Assembly: GCA_023266795.1 (NCBI GenBank) | Contig: JAHFPI010000007.1 | Location: 1 to 18,838 of the forward strand | Length of the DNA stretch: 18,838 bases | Source: Rhodospirillales bacterium | GTDB taxonomy: Bacteria; Pseudomonadota; Alphaproteobacteria; Micavibrionales; UBA2020 | Reading direction: 5' to 3' | In this document: in pieces, positions 1 to 7,292 of the stretch | How the letters are laid out: the number at the start of each line of letters is the position of its first letter | Numbering within the stretch: position 1 is the first letter of the stretch | Made by a program: the position numbers and the translations under genes | Notes under the pieces: model-generated | Told to the model about the DNA's origin: nothing | The model's database searches: none | What the model saw: the letters and a program-made list of their open reading frames with translations, nothing else

Positions 1-258
1 TTTTTCTTCGCCAGCATCTTCCCATTCTTATTGGATGGGCGCAAGCGTTACAGAGCGTGCCTTGCAGCTGGCGTAGACTTTAAAACCGAAGAATATACAG
101 GCAATAATCCTTTAGACTATGTTATTAGCCTTAATATGACACGGAGGCACTTAACTGATAGCCAACGAGCGATGGCTGCTGTGAAAATAGCAAAACTTAA
201 ACTTGGAGATAATCAGCATGCCTCAATTGAGGCACCCTCGCAGAAGAAAGAGCATTGA
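1..258 (+). pseudogene. ParB-like N-terminal domain remnant (5' end outside window)
   Basis: The frame is open from base 1 and ends at TGA 256-258. It reads LLDGRKRYRACLAAGV, then DYVISLNMTRRHLTDSQRAMAAVKIAKL. This is the ParB/Spo0J-type nuclease-like core (DGRNRYRAC and LNxxRRHLTxSQRA motifs) seen in plasmid partition proteins and in many phage or island proteins. Homology seems to continue to about base 245 (the DNQH...APSQ stretch, which in relatives leads into a helix-turn-helix). It then stops abruptly where an XRE-regulator sequence begins in another frame. The first residues (FFFASIFPF) do not resemble the usual ParB strand, so the left side may also be damaged. I read it as a truncated remnant in the integrated element, not a working partition gene. 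An unknown start to the left of the window could change this. Confidence 0.6.
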
Positions 259-514
259 TACAGTCTCAAACATTGAGCGCGGAATCTTTCTGCCGCGCAT
301 TGAAACAGCACAAGAGATTGCCGATGCTTTAGAGGTTCAACTGTATGAATTATTCATTCACGATACGTCCGCAGCAGATAAAGAAAAGATGAAATTGCTT
401 AATGAGATTCTCGATGTGCTGAAACAGCAGCCGATTAATCTGCTAAAGACGTCCCTTGACCAAGTTAAAAGCTTTGTCGCCCTGAAGAATAGCTTCAGTA
501 AGCGACAGAAATAA
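218..514 (+). pseudogene. XRE-family regulator remnant lacking the N-terminal half of its HTH
   Basis: From base 251 the frame reads SIDTVSNIERG, FLPRIETAQEIADALEV and LYELF. This is the recognition helix and following helices of a Cro/C1-type (XRE) DNA-binding domain, followed by a charged C-terminal helical tail to TAA 512-514. The usual first 25 or so residues (helices 1 and 2) are missing. Upstream the frame gives only MPQLRHPRRRK, which is ParB-derived DNA read in another frame. The possible starts are ATG 218 and TTG 203, neither with a convincing ribosome site. The product, if made, would lack half of its DNA-binding domain. The stop abuts the integrase stop codon on the other strand (515), so the two are convergent without a gap. 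Confidence 0.65.
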
Positions 515-1699
515 TCATTTCAGCAGTTCGTCTTTGTAATCCGATGATGCATCGTGTCCATAGTGCTTTTCTATCAGCTTTTCGGAAGTGCCCATTTGTT
601 TTGCTAACATTCTGCTGGTTACTTTGTCTGTATGCTTTCTTGTCAGACCAAATGTCGCGTATGAGTGCCGAAGGCTTGTCAGCGTATGCTTGTCCTTCGC
701 GGTTTTATATTTGAATCCGCATTCTTTGAGCAGAACGTCAAAATTCTTCTTCATTGATTTAACAAACTTGCTTGTCGGAAGCGTCTGAATACGTTCATCG
801 TCCTTGAGCGCGTCACGACCATGCGCTTCAATATACGCCAATCGCCTATCTCTTATTCTCTTGAGAGCGTCCATTCCAGAGCGTCTGACAAAGACCTTTC
901 TTGAGCTACGCATCTTTCCTGCCGATTCAAGCTGAATTGACCTTTCTTCCCAGTTGACGTTCTTCCACTTCACCGATGAAGTTTCGTCCACGCGCATTCC
1001 GCTATTCGCTATTAAAATCATAATGTCGTGGAGCAGAAAGACTTGCCAATAGTTGTTTATTTGAAGGGCTTTTCTTTTAGCGTCATGTTTTGACTTTCCG
1101 AACGCCTCAACTCTCTTGCGAGATGTTCTACGCAGAATTGCATATTCTTTGAACGTGAAATGCGCTCTGCGTCTGTATGTCTCTTTCTGCGACTGATGCT
1201 TAATCTTTAAATCACGGCTATTCCAGCCATAGTCGGCACCGAACCGTAGCATCTGATTGATAACGACATTCTCACGGTTCAGGGTCTGATTGACTGCGGC
1301 AGACTGTTCGCGTCTCCAAATCATATAGTCGTTCAGCGTTCCTTGATTGATTTTTGAAAGGTCGTCATATTTCCCAAAGAATTTCATCAAATAGCGTTTT
1401 ACTTGGTCGCTGTGATACGAGTATTTGCCTTGCGCCTTGATGCTCTCCAGATATTTCTGCGCCAGCTTCTTGAAAGAAGTCTTTTCAACGACTTTTCCAG
1501 ATTTCTTTTTGTCCAAAGCATCGTGATATGCTTCAAGCGCAACCTGTGCTGCTTTGTTTCTGTCGTGTGTCTTTGTTGATTTTCTGAATTTGACGCCAGC
1601 GACCCGAAAGTAATAGCTATATTTGTCTGACGAGCCTTTCTTGCCGATATATACGTCTTCACCGACAAGAATCATGGGTTTTTGCTTCTGTTTCTTCAT
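515..1699 (-). CDS. Tyrosine recombinase / integrase of a tRNA-associated element
   Basis: Phage-type site-specific recombinase that would catalyse integration and excision. Numbered from a possible TTG start at 1744, the catalytic set is visible: Arg251 in NSGMRVDE, Lys277 as the likely beta-hairpin lysine, Arg359 and His360 in TSLRHSYAT, and the nucleophile Tyr395 in EKHYGH. The N-terminal part (about 30-75) looks like an arm-binding domain, and 85-180 the SAM-like core-binding domain. I prefer ATG 1699 (MKKQKQKPMILVG, 394 aa), because the 15 residues before it look like read-through of upstream DNA. The gene lies just beyond the 3' end of tRNA-Val and points away from it, the standard arrangement for an element integrated at a tRNA gene. 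Its base composition is more AT-rich than the genes right of 2.1 kb. It appears intact. Confidence 0.9.
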   Translation of the reverse strand: MKKQKQKPMILVGEDVYIGKKGSSDKYSYYFRVAGVKFRKSTKTHDRNKAAQVALEAYHDALDKKKSGKVVEKTSFKKLAQKYLESIKAQGKYSYHSDQVKRYLMKFFGKYDDLSKINQGTLNDYMIWRREQSAAVNQTLNRENVVINQMLRFGADYGWNSRDLKIKHQSQKETYRRRAHFTFKEYAILRRTSRKRVEAFGKSKHDAKRKALQINNYWQVFLLHDIMILIANSGMRVDETSSVKWKNVNWEERSIQLESAGKMRSSRKVFVRRSGMDALKRIRDRRLAYIEAHGRDALKDDERIQTLPTSKFVKSMKKNFDVLLKECGFKYKTAKDKHTLTSLRHSYATFGLTRKHTDKVTSRMLAKQMGTSEKLIEKHYGHDASSDYKDELLK

Positions 1700-1777
1700 T
1701 TTCAAACCTGTATAAAACCTGTCCAGAACCTGTCCGAACGACAAATTTAGAATACGCTATGTTCTTATGAAGAAACA

Positions 1778-1804
1778 ACTAAAAGCCCGTACTGTGCTTT
1801 TAGT
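1778..1804. repeat. Hairpin between tRNA-Val and integrase
   Basis: Perfect 9-bp inverted repeat, ACTAAAAGC (1778-1786) and GCTTTTAGT (1796-1804), with a 9-nt loop. On the minus strand it is followed by a weak T-rich stretch, so it may terminate the tRNA transcript. It could equally be a recombinase or excisionase site of the element. No clean U-tract is present. Confidence 0.4.
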
Positions 1805-1860
1805 GATGTTTTCAGAGGATGTTTTTGGAAGTTTTTTGGTTAAGTGGTTGATTTTGTTGA

Positions 1861-1935
1861 TGGTGCGCGTGGAAAGAATTGAACTTTCTACCCCTGCTAT
1901 GTCAAAGCAGTGCTCTACCAATGAGCTACACGCGC
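1861..1935 (-). tRNA. tRNA-Val (anticodon GAC)
   Basis: A complete cloverleaf can be drawn on the minus strand. The acceptor stem GCGCGTG (1935-1929) pairs perfectly with CACGCGC (1871-1865). The D arm is GCTC-ATTGGTA-GAGC and the anticodon stem CTGCT/AGCAG. Its loop is TTGACAT, giving anticodon GAC, which reads valine codons. The T arm is GAAAG-TTCAATT-CTTTC. Discriminator A is followed by encoded CCA (1863-1861). Total 75 nt. Its 3' end faces the integrase gene, making it the likely attachment site of the element at the left. Confidence 0.95.
1899..1928. repeat. 30-bp direct repeat, copy 1 (inside tRNA-Val)
   Basis: The stretch covering the anticodon loop, 5' anticodon strand, D arm and bases 8-9 of tRNA-Val is repeated exactly at 1979-2008, an 80-bp period. 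Identity ends inside the anticodon loop/stem boundary on one side and at the acceptor stem on the other. Confidence 0.9.
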
Positions 1936-1978
1936 TTATCCAATCAAATCAAGCCTTTAGTTCCCAACGCGCCTTGCG

Positions 1979-2008
1979 ATGTCAAAGCAGTGCTCTACCA
2001 ATGAGCTA
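1979..2008. repeat. 30-bp direct repeat, copy 2 (inside the half tRNA)
   Basis: Exact copy of 1899-1928. Flanking bases differ on both sides, so the repeat marks the boundary between shared tRNA sequence and unrelated sequence. Confidence 0.9.
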
Positions 2009-2015
2009 GTCGCGC
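1979..2015 (-). pseudogene. 5' half of a second tRNA-Val (truncated at the anticodon loop)
   Basis: Read on the minus strand it has a 7-base acceptor strand GCGCGAC (2015-2009). The D arm and 5' anticodon strand are identical to the neighbouring tRNA-Val through loop TTGACAT. After that the sequence reads CGCAAGGCGCG, which cannot pair with CTGCT, and no T arm or matching 3' acceptor strand (GTCGCGC) follows. It is therefore a half tRNA, not a functional gene. It could be the trace of an older recombination in the anticodon loop, a failed tandem duplication, or the host-side remnant of an earlier integration. Confidence 0.75.
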
Positions 2016-2033
2016 CTTTTAGAGACGCCCAGT

Positions 2034-2062
2034 ATTTAGCATAGACATGGGGTTTTAGGCAA
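2034..2062 (-). promoter_or_regulatory. Possible promoter of the tRNA-Val unit
   Basis: Minus-strand TTGCCT (2062-2057) and CTAAAT (2039-2034) are separated by 17 bp. Transcription would start about 12 nt before the half-tRNA, a normal distance for a tRNA leader. The -10 match is weak, so this is tentative. Confidence 0.3.
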
Positions 2063-2072
2063 GGGAATCAGT

Positions 2073-2161
2073 GTCATTCCGGCGCCATGCTTTGCATGCT
2101 ATGCATGACAGCCGGAATCTTCTTTTTATATCAGCAGGATTCCGGCTTTCGCCGGAATGAC
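2073..2161. repeat. REP-like palindromic repeat pair
   Basis: Two related hairpins. The first has arms ATTCCGGC (2076-2083) and GCCGGAAT (2111-2118) around a loop rich in GCATGC and TGCATG. The second is a compact hairpin ATTCCGGC-TTTC-GCCGGAAT (2139-2158) followed by GAC. The GTCATTCCGGCGAAAGCCGGAATC pattern, read on either strand, is a REP-type intergenic repeat and is related to the dyad at 15187-15270. It sits between the tRNA locus and the 3' end of the ABC exporter gene. Confidence 0.75.
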
Positions 2162-2176
2162 GGGTGTGTGGCTGGT

Positions 2177-4003
2177 TCAGGCCACCGCCGCCGATTCCTG
2201 CTCCATCAGGCCCAGCACCTGCATTTCGTAGAGCTTTTTATAGTGCGAATGGGGGTTGGCGAGGAGGGTGTGGTGGTTGCCTTCTTCGACGATCCGGCCC
2301 TGGTCGAACACCAGAATCCGGTCGGCCTGCTGGATGGTCGACAGGCGGTGGGCGATGGTGATGGTGGTGCGTCCCACCATCAGGGCTTCCAGCGCCTTCT
2401 GGATGTAATGCTCGGAGATCGAATCCAGGCTCGAGGTCGCTTCGTCAAGAATCAGGATCGGCGCGTCGGCGAGGATGGCGCGGGCAATGGCGACGCGCTG
2501 CCGCTCGCCGCCGGACAGTTTCACGCCGCGCTCGCCGACCAGCGTGTTGTAGCCCTGCGGCAGGGCCATGATGAATTCATGCGCGTAGGCTTTTTTGGCG
2601 GCGGCCACGATTTCCGCCTGCGTCGCGCCCGGGCGGCCATAGGCGATATTGTCGGACAGCGAGCGGTGGAACAGCACGGGATCCTGCGGCACCAGCGAAA
2701 TGGCTTTGCGCAGGGATTCCAGCGTCACTTTTGAAATGTCCTGCCCGTCGACGAGGATGCGGCCCTCGGCAAGGTTGTAGAGGCGCTGCAATAATTTCAC
2801 GAAGGTCGATTTGCCGCTGCCCGAGGGGCCGACCAGCGCCAGCTTTTCCCCCGCCGCGATTTTGATGAACAGGTCCTGATAAATCGTATTGCCGGTGAGG
2901 GAATATTTGAATCCCACCCTGTCGAAAACGATCATGTCGTCACGTTTGTTGTTTTTGACCGTCAGGGGTTTCGCTTCCGGCGCGTCCGTCACGTCGTCGC
3001 TGCGCAGCCAGAACGACACGACATCGTCCATATCGCTGACGGCGCGCTGCAGGTGGTTGATGTGCATGCCGATGTCGCGTAGGTAGCCGCCGATGATAAA
3101 AAAGGTGGTGATGACGAGGACGATGTCGCCGGGCGAGGCCTTGCCGGATTTCCACAGCCAGATGGTCATGGCGATCATCGTGCTGTTCATCAGGATGCGG
3201 AAGATGGAACGCGCGCCGTCGGCGGCAACGCCGGTCTGCCAGGCATAGATGGCCTTTTGCCGCCAGGCCGTCGCCACTTTGCCGAACAGGCCGTCTTCGC
3301 GGCGTTCGGCGCCGAAGGATTTCACGGTCGGGTTGCTGGTGATGATGTCCGCCAGTGTCGCGCCCATCCGCGTGTCCTGCTCGGCGGAGGCGATGAAGCG
3401 CGGCGCCAGAATTTTAACCGACAGCCAGATGCTCGCGGCGCAATAAATCAGGATCAGCACCGCCGCCGCGATGCCGACCGACGGCAGCTTGATGCTCAGC
3501 ATGACGGTGATGCCGACCATGATCGTGATTGCCGGCAGGAAGCCCATCAGCAGCGTATCCTCGAACTGGTCGAAGGACCACATCCCGCGCGTGATTTTCC
3601 GCACCGTGCCGCCGGCAAAGGAATTGGCATGCCAGTCGGAGCTGAAGCGCTGCACCTTCTGCATGCCGTCCGTCACGATCCGGTAGAGGTTGTCGATGGC
3701 GAAGTTATTCCAGACGTACAGGGCGCTGACGCGGAACGTCTGGTTCAGCAGCGCCAGCACCGCAAATCCCCAGAACGCCGCCCAGGCGCCCGCCCAGGCC
3801 GCCGCATCGTCCGTCCCGTGGCGGGTCATGGAATCAACAATGCGTCCCGTATAAACGGGCACGATGGAATCCGTCACGACGGCAATCATCATCATCACCG
3901 CCGAAAGGATGCCCACCCATTTGCGCGGTTTCCAGTAGTGCAGGGCAAACCGCAAAACGTCCCGGTAGCTGGAGGCATTTTTGCCATTTTTTATTGTCGT
4001 CAT
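2177..4003 (-). CDS. ABC exporter, fused membrane and ATPase domains (MsbA/ABCB type)
   Basis: Half-transporter of 608 aa that would work as a homodimer in the inner membrane, exporting a lipid, peptide or drug; the substrate cannot be read from sequence. The transmembrane domain spans about residues 25-310, with hydrophobic segments near 28-50, 72-95, 150-170, 175-200, 265-285 and 292-310. In the nucleotide-binding domain (about 355-595) I see Walker A GPSGSGKST (392-400), Q-loop Gln440, signature LSGGERQR (496-503), Walker B ILILDE (516-521), D-loop SSLD and switch His551 in AHRLST. All catalytic residues are present. The gene is monocistronic and divergent from the ankyrin gene. A TATAAT on the minus strand (4031-4026) may be its -10, directly beside the other gene's -35. 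Most similar in layout to MsbA-like exporters, but short tail and context do not decide the substrate. Confidence 0.92.
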   Translation of the reverse strand: MTTIKNGKNASSYRDVLRFALHYWKPRKWVGILSAVMMMIAVVTDSIVPVYTGRIVDSMTRHGTDDAAAWAGAWAAFWGFAVLALLNQTFRVSALYVWNNFAIDNLYRIVTDGMQKVQRFSSDWHANSFAGGTVRKITRGMWSFDQFEDTLLMGFLPAITIMVGITVMLSIKLPSVGIAAAVLILIYCAASIWLSVKILAPRFIASAEQDTRMGATLADIITSNPTVKSFGAERREDGLFGKVATAWRQKAIYAWQTGVAADGARSIFRILMNSTMIAMTIWLWKSGKASPGDIVLVITTFFIIGGYLRDIGMHINHLQRAVSDMDDVVSFWLRSDDVTDAPEAKPLTVKNNKRDDMIVFDRVGFKYSLTGNTIYQDLFIKIAAGEKLALVGPSGSGKSTFVKLLQRLYNLAEGRILVDGQDISKVTLESLRKAISLVPQDPVLFHRSLSDNIAYGRPGATQAEIVAAAKKAYAHEFIMALPQGYNTLVGERGVKLSGGERQRVAIARAILADAPILILDEATSSLDSISEHYIQKALEALMVGRTTITIAHRLSTIQQADRILVFDQGRIVEEGNHHTLLANPHSHYKKLYEMQVLGLMEQESAAVA

Positions 4004-4031
4004 GAGAAGTTATTCCTGAAAAGATATTATA

Positions 4032-4059
4032 TTGACATAACACATAACAAGGGTATGAT
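4032..4059 (+). promoter_or_regulatory. Sigma-70-type promoter of the ankyrin-Mla operon
   Basis: TTGACA (4032-4037), 16-bp spacer, TATGAT (4054-4059). The -35 is perfect and the -10 has one mismatch. The predicted start near 4066 leaves a leader of about 29 nt before ATG 4095. It is the only good promoter seen upstream of the operon. Confidence 0.7.
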
Positions 4060-4094
4060 GCAACAGGATTAATCAGAGAGAAAGCCCGTACCGG

Positions 4095-4679
4095 ATGCCT
4101 TCCCGCAAGCTAAAAAAATCATTCAATGCCGCGCCTTCCCAGCAGGAGGTGAATGATTTCGTGGCGGCTGCTTATGATGGGAAACCGGACGGTATTGCCG
4201 CTTTTCTGGATAAGCACCACATAGCCATCGATGCGGTGGATCATCGCGGTGGCACGGCGCTGGGAGAAGCCGTACGGCGCAGACGCCAGGAGATCGTCGA
4301 ACTTCTGCTGGTGCGCGGCGCGGATATCGATAAAAGGGATGGTGGAGGTGTCACGCCGCTGATGCATGCGGCTTATTCGGGCGATGTCGGTATCGTCAGA
4401 TTATTGCTGGAAAAAGGCGCCGATACCAATGAAGAATACAACGATGGCATCAGCCCCGTTCTGACGCCTTTAAAAGTGGCTGAAGAGCTTTATAACGCTA
4501 AAATTGTTGAAATGCTGAAGCAACGCGCGCAAGAACATAAAGCGCGTGAAGAAGAACGGAGGGCGCGTGAGCTGGCCGAACAGAAAGCGCGCTTTCTGGA
4601 AGATACGGATTTTTCCAGAGGCCTGAAAAAACCCATCCCCGTTCATCGTCCCTTCAAAGTCCCGCCCCGCGCCCATTGA
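4095..4679 (+). CDS. Ankyrin-repeat protein, first gene of the Mla operon
   Basis: A 194-aa protein with no signal peptide or membrane segment, so probably cytoplasmic. Ankyrin-type helix-turn-helix repeats cover about residues 18-146. The clearest are RGGTALGEAV...EIVELLLVRGADIDKRD (51-82) and GVTPLMHAAYSGDVGIVRLLLEKGAD (85-110). A flanking, weaker repeat lies at 20-48, and a capping one at 120-142. A highly charged helix rich in Arg and Glu (145-168) and a basic, proline-containing tail follow. Ankyrin repeats bind other proteins; the partner is unknown. The ribosome site is weak (AGAGAG about 14 nt upstream). It ends 42 bp before the preferred mlaE start and lies behind the operon's promoter, so it is probably co-transcribed with the lipid transport genes. 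Confidence 0.85.
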   Translation: MPSRKLKKSFNAAPSQQEVNDFVAAAYDGKPDGIAAFLDKHHIAIDAVDHRGGTALGEAVRRRRQEIVELLLVRGADIDKRDGGGVTPLMHAAYSGDVGIVRLLLEKGADTNEEYNDGISPVLTPLKVAEELYNAKIVEMLKQRAQEHKAREEERRARELAEQKARFLEDTDFSRGLKKPIPVHRPFKVPPRAH

Positions 4680-4721
4680 GGCCGTTGCGGGGAGATGATA
4701 GTATCATCCGACAGGGATGGG

Positions 4722-5876
4722 ATGATGGCATATTGCTCCATACAAACTGACAAAGCGTCTGCGGCCGTTGTGCTCCATCTTCAGGGGCACTGGACGGTGG
4801 CAGCCTTGCCTGAGATCGAAAAAGATCTGGTCGACGCCAGGTTTCACCATATAAAAAACCTCACATTCGATGGCGCGGCGCTACAGGATTTCGACACCTC
4901 GGCGGCCTGGTACCTGAATACGCTGGTGACATCGTCGCGGCACGGCGGAGCAACTGTCGATATGTTGAATTTCAAGGACGGCCACCGGCGGATTTTCGAG
5001 AGGATTTCCAGCCTGCCGCAGGAGAAGGGGGAGCGGCGCCAGAACAGGCGCACACATGATTTGCATCTCAAGCGTGTTTTCAGGCATGTCGTCGCGGCTG
5101 TCGGCGAACAGATAGACGATATCTGGAAGGATTGCCGGAGAGGGATCGGATTTTTCGGCGCATTTCTGGTCGGTATGGCGCAGCGGATATTCAGCCCTAA
5201 ACATCTGCGTGTGCAGAGCATCGTCTTTCACGTCAATGAAATCGGCATCAAGGCCATTCCGATCATTGCCCTCATGGCCTTCTCGATTGCCTTCGTCATG
5301 GGGTATCAGGGGGCGTTCCAGCTGCAGAAATTTGATGCGACGGTCTATACGATCGATCTGGTGGTGCTGTCGATCCTGCGCGAGATGGGCGTACTGATTA
5401 CGGCCATCATGGTTGCGGGCAGATCGGGCAGCGCCTTTGCCGCCCAGCTCGGCACCATGAAGCTGAACGAGGAGGTTGACGCCCTGAAAACCATGGGCGT
5501 ATCGCCCTTTGAGGTGCTGGTGCTGCCCCGGCTTATCGCCATCCTGATCGCCCTGCCGCTGCTGACGGTGGTGGGGGATACGATGGGGCTGCTGGGCGGT
5601 TATATTTTTTCATTTTCCTATCTGGATTATTCCTACATGCAGTTCCTTTCCCGTATGCAGGAAGCGGCGGATATGCAGCAGTTTTATGTCGGCCTGTCCA
5701 AGGCGCCTGTGTTTGCGCTGCTGATCGGCATTGTCGGCTGCATGCAGGGGTTGCAGGCCAGCGGTTCCGCCGAGGATGTCGGGCGCAAGACGATTACCGC
5801 CGTGGTGCAATCCATCTTTCTGGTGGTTGTCGCTGATGCCCTCTTTTCCGTCATTTTTACAAAAATGGGGATCTGA
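4722..5876 (+). CDS. mlaE: MlaE-type ABC permease with N-terminal STAS domain
   Basis: Inner-membrane permease of an Mla/MCE lipid transporter. From ATG 4722 (384 aa), residues 4-100 form a STAS domain, equivalent to a fused MlaB. Residues 140-384 are the MlaE fold, with hydrophobic segments about 176-200, 208-235, 265-292 and 325-380. The conserved MlaE loop NEEVDALKTMGVSP is at 249-262, which contacts the ATPase. A start at 4695 is also open, but there GGGGAG abuts the ATG. At 4722 an AGGG lies 5 nt upstream, so I chose it. The stop TGA overlaps the mlaF ATG by one base (TGATG). In E. coli MlaE works with MlaF, MlaD and MlaB in retrograde phospholipid transport; fused STAS-MlaE forms are common outside enterobacteria. 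Confidence 0.9.
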   Translation: MMAYCSIQTDKASAAVVLHLQGHWTVAALPEIEKDLVDARFHHIKNLTFDGAALQDFDTSAAWYLNTLVTSSRHGGATVDMLNFKDGHRRIFERISSLPQEKGERRQNRRTHDLHLKRVFRHVVAAVGEQIDDIWKDCRRGIGFFGAFLVGMAQRIFSPKHLRVQSIVFHVNEIGIKAIPIIALMAFSIAFVMGYQGAFQLQKFDATVYTIDLVVLSILREMGVLITAIMVAGRSGSAFAAQLGTMKLNEEVDALKTMGVSPFEVLVLPRLIAILIALPLLTVVGDTMGLLGGYIFSFSYLDYSYMQFLSRMQEAADMQQFYVGLSKAPVFALLIGIVGCMQGLQASGSAEDVGRKTITAVVQSIFLVVVADALFSVIFTKMGI

Positions 5877-6616
5877 TGGAAAAACCGCTTATCGAAGTCA
5901 GGAACCTCGTCAACAAGTTCGGCAGCAATACCGTGCATGACGGCCTGAACTTCGACATATTTCCGGCGGAGGTCGTCGGTGTCGTAGGCGGCAATGGTAC
6001 GGGAAAATCTGTCCTGCTGCGCACGATTGTCGGCTTGCAGTCGCCCGTATCAGGAACGGTTACGGTCGCGGGACGAAAGATTTCCGAATATAAAGAAAAA
6101 AATTTCTGGGGTGTGATGTTCCAGAAGGGCGCCTTATTCTCCAACCTGACGGTGATTGAGAATATCGCTTTTCAGCTGCAGGAAAAAACGTCGCTGTCGG
6201 CAAGGGATATCCGCCATCTGGCGCTGATGAAAATTGAGCTGGTGGGGCTGCCTGTCAGCGCGGGGCCGAAGTATCCCTCCGAGCTGTCGGGCGGCATGAC
6301 CAAACGGGCGGCCCTTGCCCGCGCCCTTGCCCTTGACCCCCGGATATTATTCCTTGACGAGCCGACCGCAGGCCTTGATGCGCCTGCCGCCGAGGGATTT
6401 GACAGACTTATCCGGGACCTTGTCGATTATCTCGGCATTTCGGTATTCATGATTACACATGATCTGGACAGTCTTTCCTCGATCTGCGACCGGATCGCCG
6501 TTCTGGTGGATAGAAAAATCAAGACAGGGACTCTGGCAGACCACCTCAGGGATAAACATCCGTGGTTACAGGAATATTTCCACGGCAAACGCGCGCGCTT
6601 CATGGAGAAAGTATAA
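5876..6616 (+). CDS. mlaF: MlaF-type ABC transporter ATPase
   Basis: Cytoplasmic ATPase that would power MlaE. All motifs are intact over 246 aa: Walker A GGNGTGKS (38-45), Q-loop Gln83, signature LSGGMTKR (137-144), Walker B ILFLDE (157-162), D-loop AGLD (165-168) and switch His195 in ITHD. The LSGGM signature is typical of the MlaF/Ttg2A/Mce-ATPase branch. The start overlaps the mlaE stop by one base, indicating translational coupling, and mlaD starts 1 base after its TAA. Confidence 0.93.
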   Translation: MEKPLIEVRNLVNKFGSNTVHDGLNFDIFPAEVVGVVGGNGTGKSVLLRTIVGLQSPVSGTVTVAGRKISEYKEKNFWGVMFQKGALFSNLTVIENIAFQLQEKTSLSARDIRHLALMKIELVGLPVSAGPKYPSELSGGMTKRAALARALALDPRILFLDEPTAGLDAPAAEGFDRLIRDLVDYLGISVFMITHDLDSLSSICDRIAVLVDRKIKTGTLADHLRDKHPWLQEYFHGKRARFMEKV

Positions 6617-6617
6617 A

Positions 6618-7292
6618 ATGGAAACGGAAAAGCATTATTTCAAGGTCGGCCTGTTCTTTCTGGCGGTCGTGGGCGCTTTTGTTTATTATCTGGTAACGTT
6701 CGGCGGCGATAATGAAAATAATAATCTAAAGCGTTACGCCATTTACTTCGACCACTCGGTCGTCGGTCTGGAGCGCGGGGCGCAGGTTAAGCTGAAGGGC
6801 ATCACGGTCGGGCTGGTGGACAGTATCCGCTTTGTCTCCAGCGATAACGACCGCATTCTTGTGGTGGCGGATATTTCCGACACAGCGCCTATTCGTGTTG
6901 ATACGGTTGCTTCCGTAGCCTCCCAAGGTATCACCGGCGCGAGTTATCTATCGCTCGAAAACACCGATGCGGCTACGACGGTTGCGCCTTTGACAATAGA
7001 AAAAGGTGAGAAATATCCGGTGATCCCGTCGCGGCAGTCGGAGTTGCAGGCTCTCCTCGCTGACGCCCCGGCGATGATGGGAAGGCTGACGCAGGCGGTC
7101 GGGCAGGCGCAGAAGCTGCTGAGTGACAGAAATGTCGCTGTCGCGCAGGGACTGCTGCCCGAGGCGCATGATGCTTTGACGGAGGCTGCCGGCGCGTTCC
7201 GCGAGATCAAGATGCTGGCGCGTACTCTCCGTGAAGACCCGTCGATCATCATTCGCGGCACGAAGTATGACGGTTATCAGGTGAAAAAATAA
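6618..7292 (+). CDS. mlaD: MlaD / MCE-domain lipid-binding protein
   Basis: A 224-aa protein anchored in the inner membrane by one N-terminal segment (about residues 8-28) with its body in the periplasm. Residues 38-118 form a single MCE domain. It has the usual order: YAIYFDHSVVGLERGAQV, KLKGITVGLVDSI, then SQGITGASYLSL. MCE domains form hexameric rings that channel lipid from the permease. A helical C-terminal region (140-205) could form the collar. The longer open frame starting at 6459 lies inside mlaF and is discarded. ATG 6618 directly follows the mlaF stop and opens with METEKHYFKVGLF, a normal family N-terminus. The stop TAA overlaps the next ATG. Confidence 0.92.
   Translation: METEKHYFKVGLFFLAVVGAFVYYLVTFGGDNENNNLKRYAIYFDHSVVGLERGAQVKLKGITVGLVDSIRFVSSDNDRILVVADISDTAPIRVDTVASVASQGITGASYLSLENTDAATTVAPLTIEKGEKYPVIPSRQSELQALLADAPAMMGRLTQAVGQAQKLLSDRNVAVAQGLLPEAHDALTEAAGAFREIKMLARTLREDPSIIIRGTKYDGYQVKK

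Noticed and set aside
1767..2009. 80-codon open frame across the tRNA region
   Set aside because: It translates the reverse strand of tRNA-Val and of the half-copy (the VERIELSTP-type artefact). No coding evidence.
3257..4072. 271-codon plus-strand frame over the ABC exporter
   Set aside because: Antisense shadow, rich in Arg, His and Asp, no domain; the opposite strand encodes a complete exporter.
6459..6617. Longer N-terminus for MlaD starting inside mlaF
   Set aside because: It would overlap the conserved mlaF coding end; the MlaD family start fits ATG 6618 exactly.
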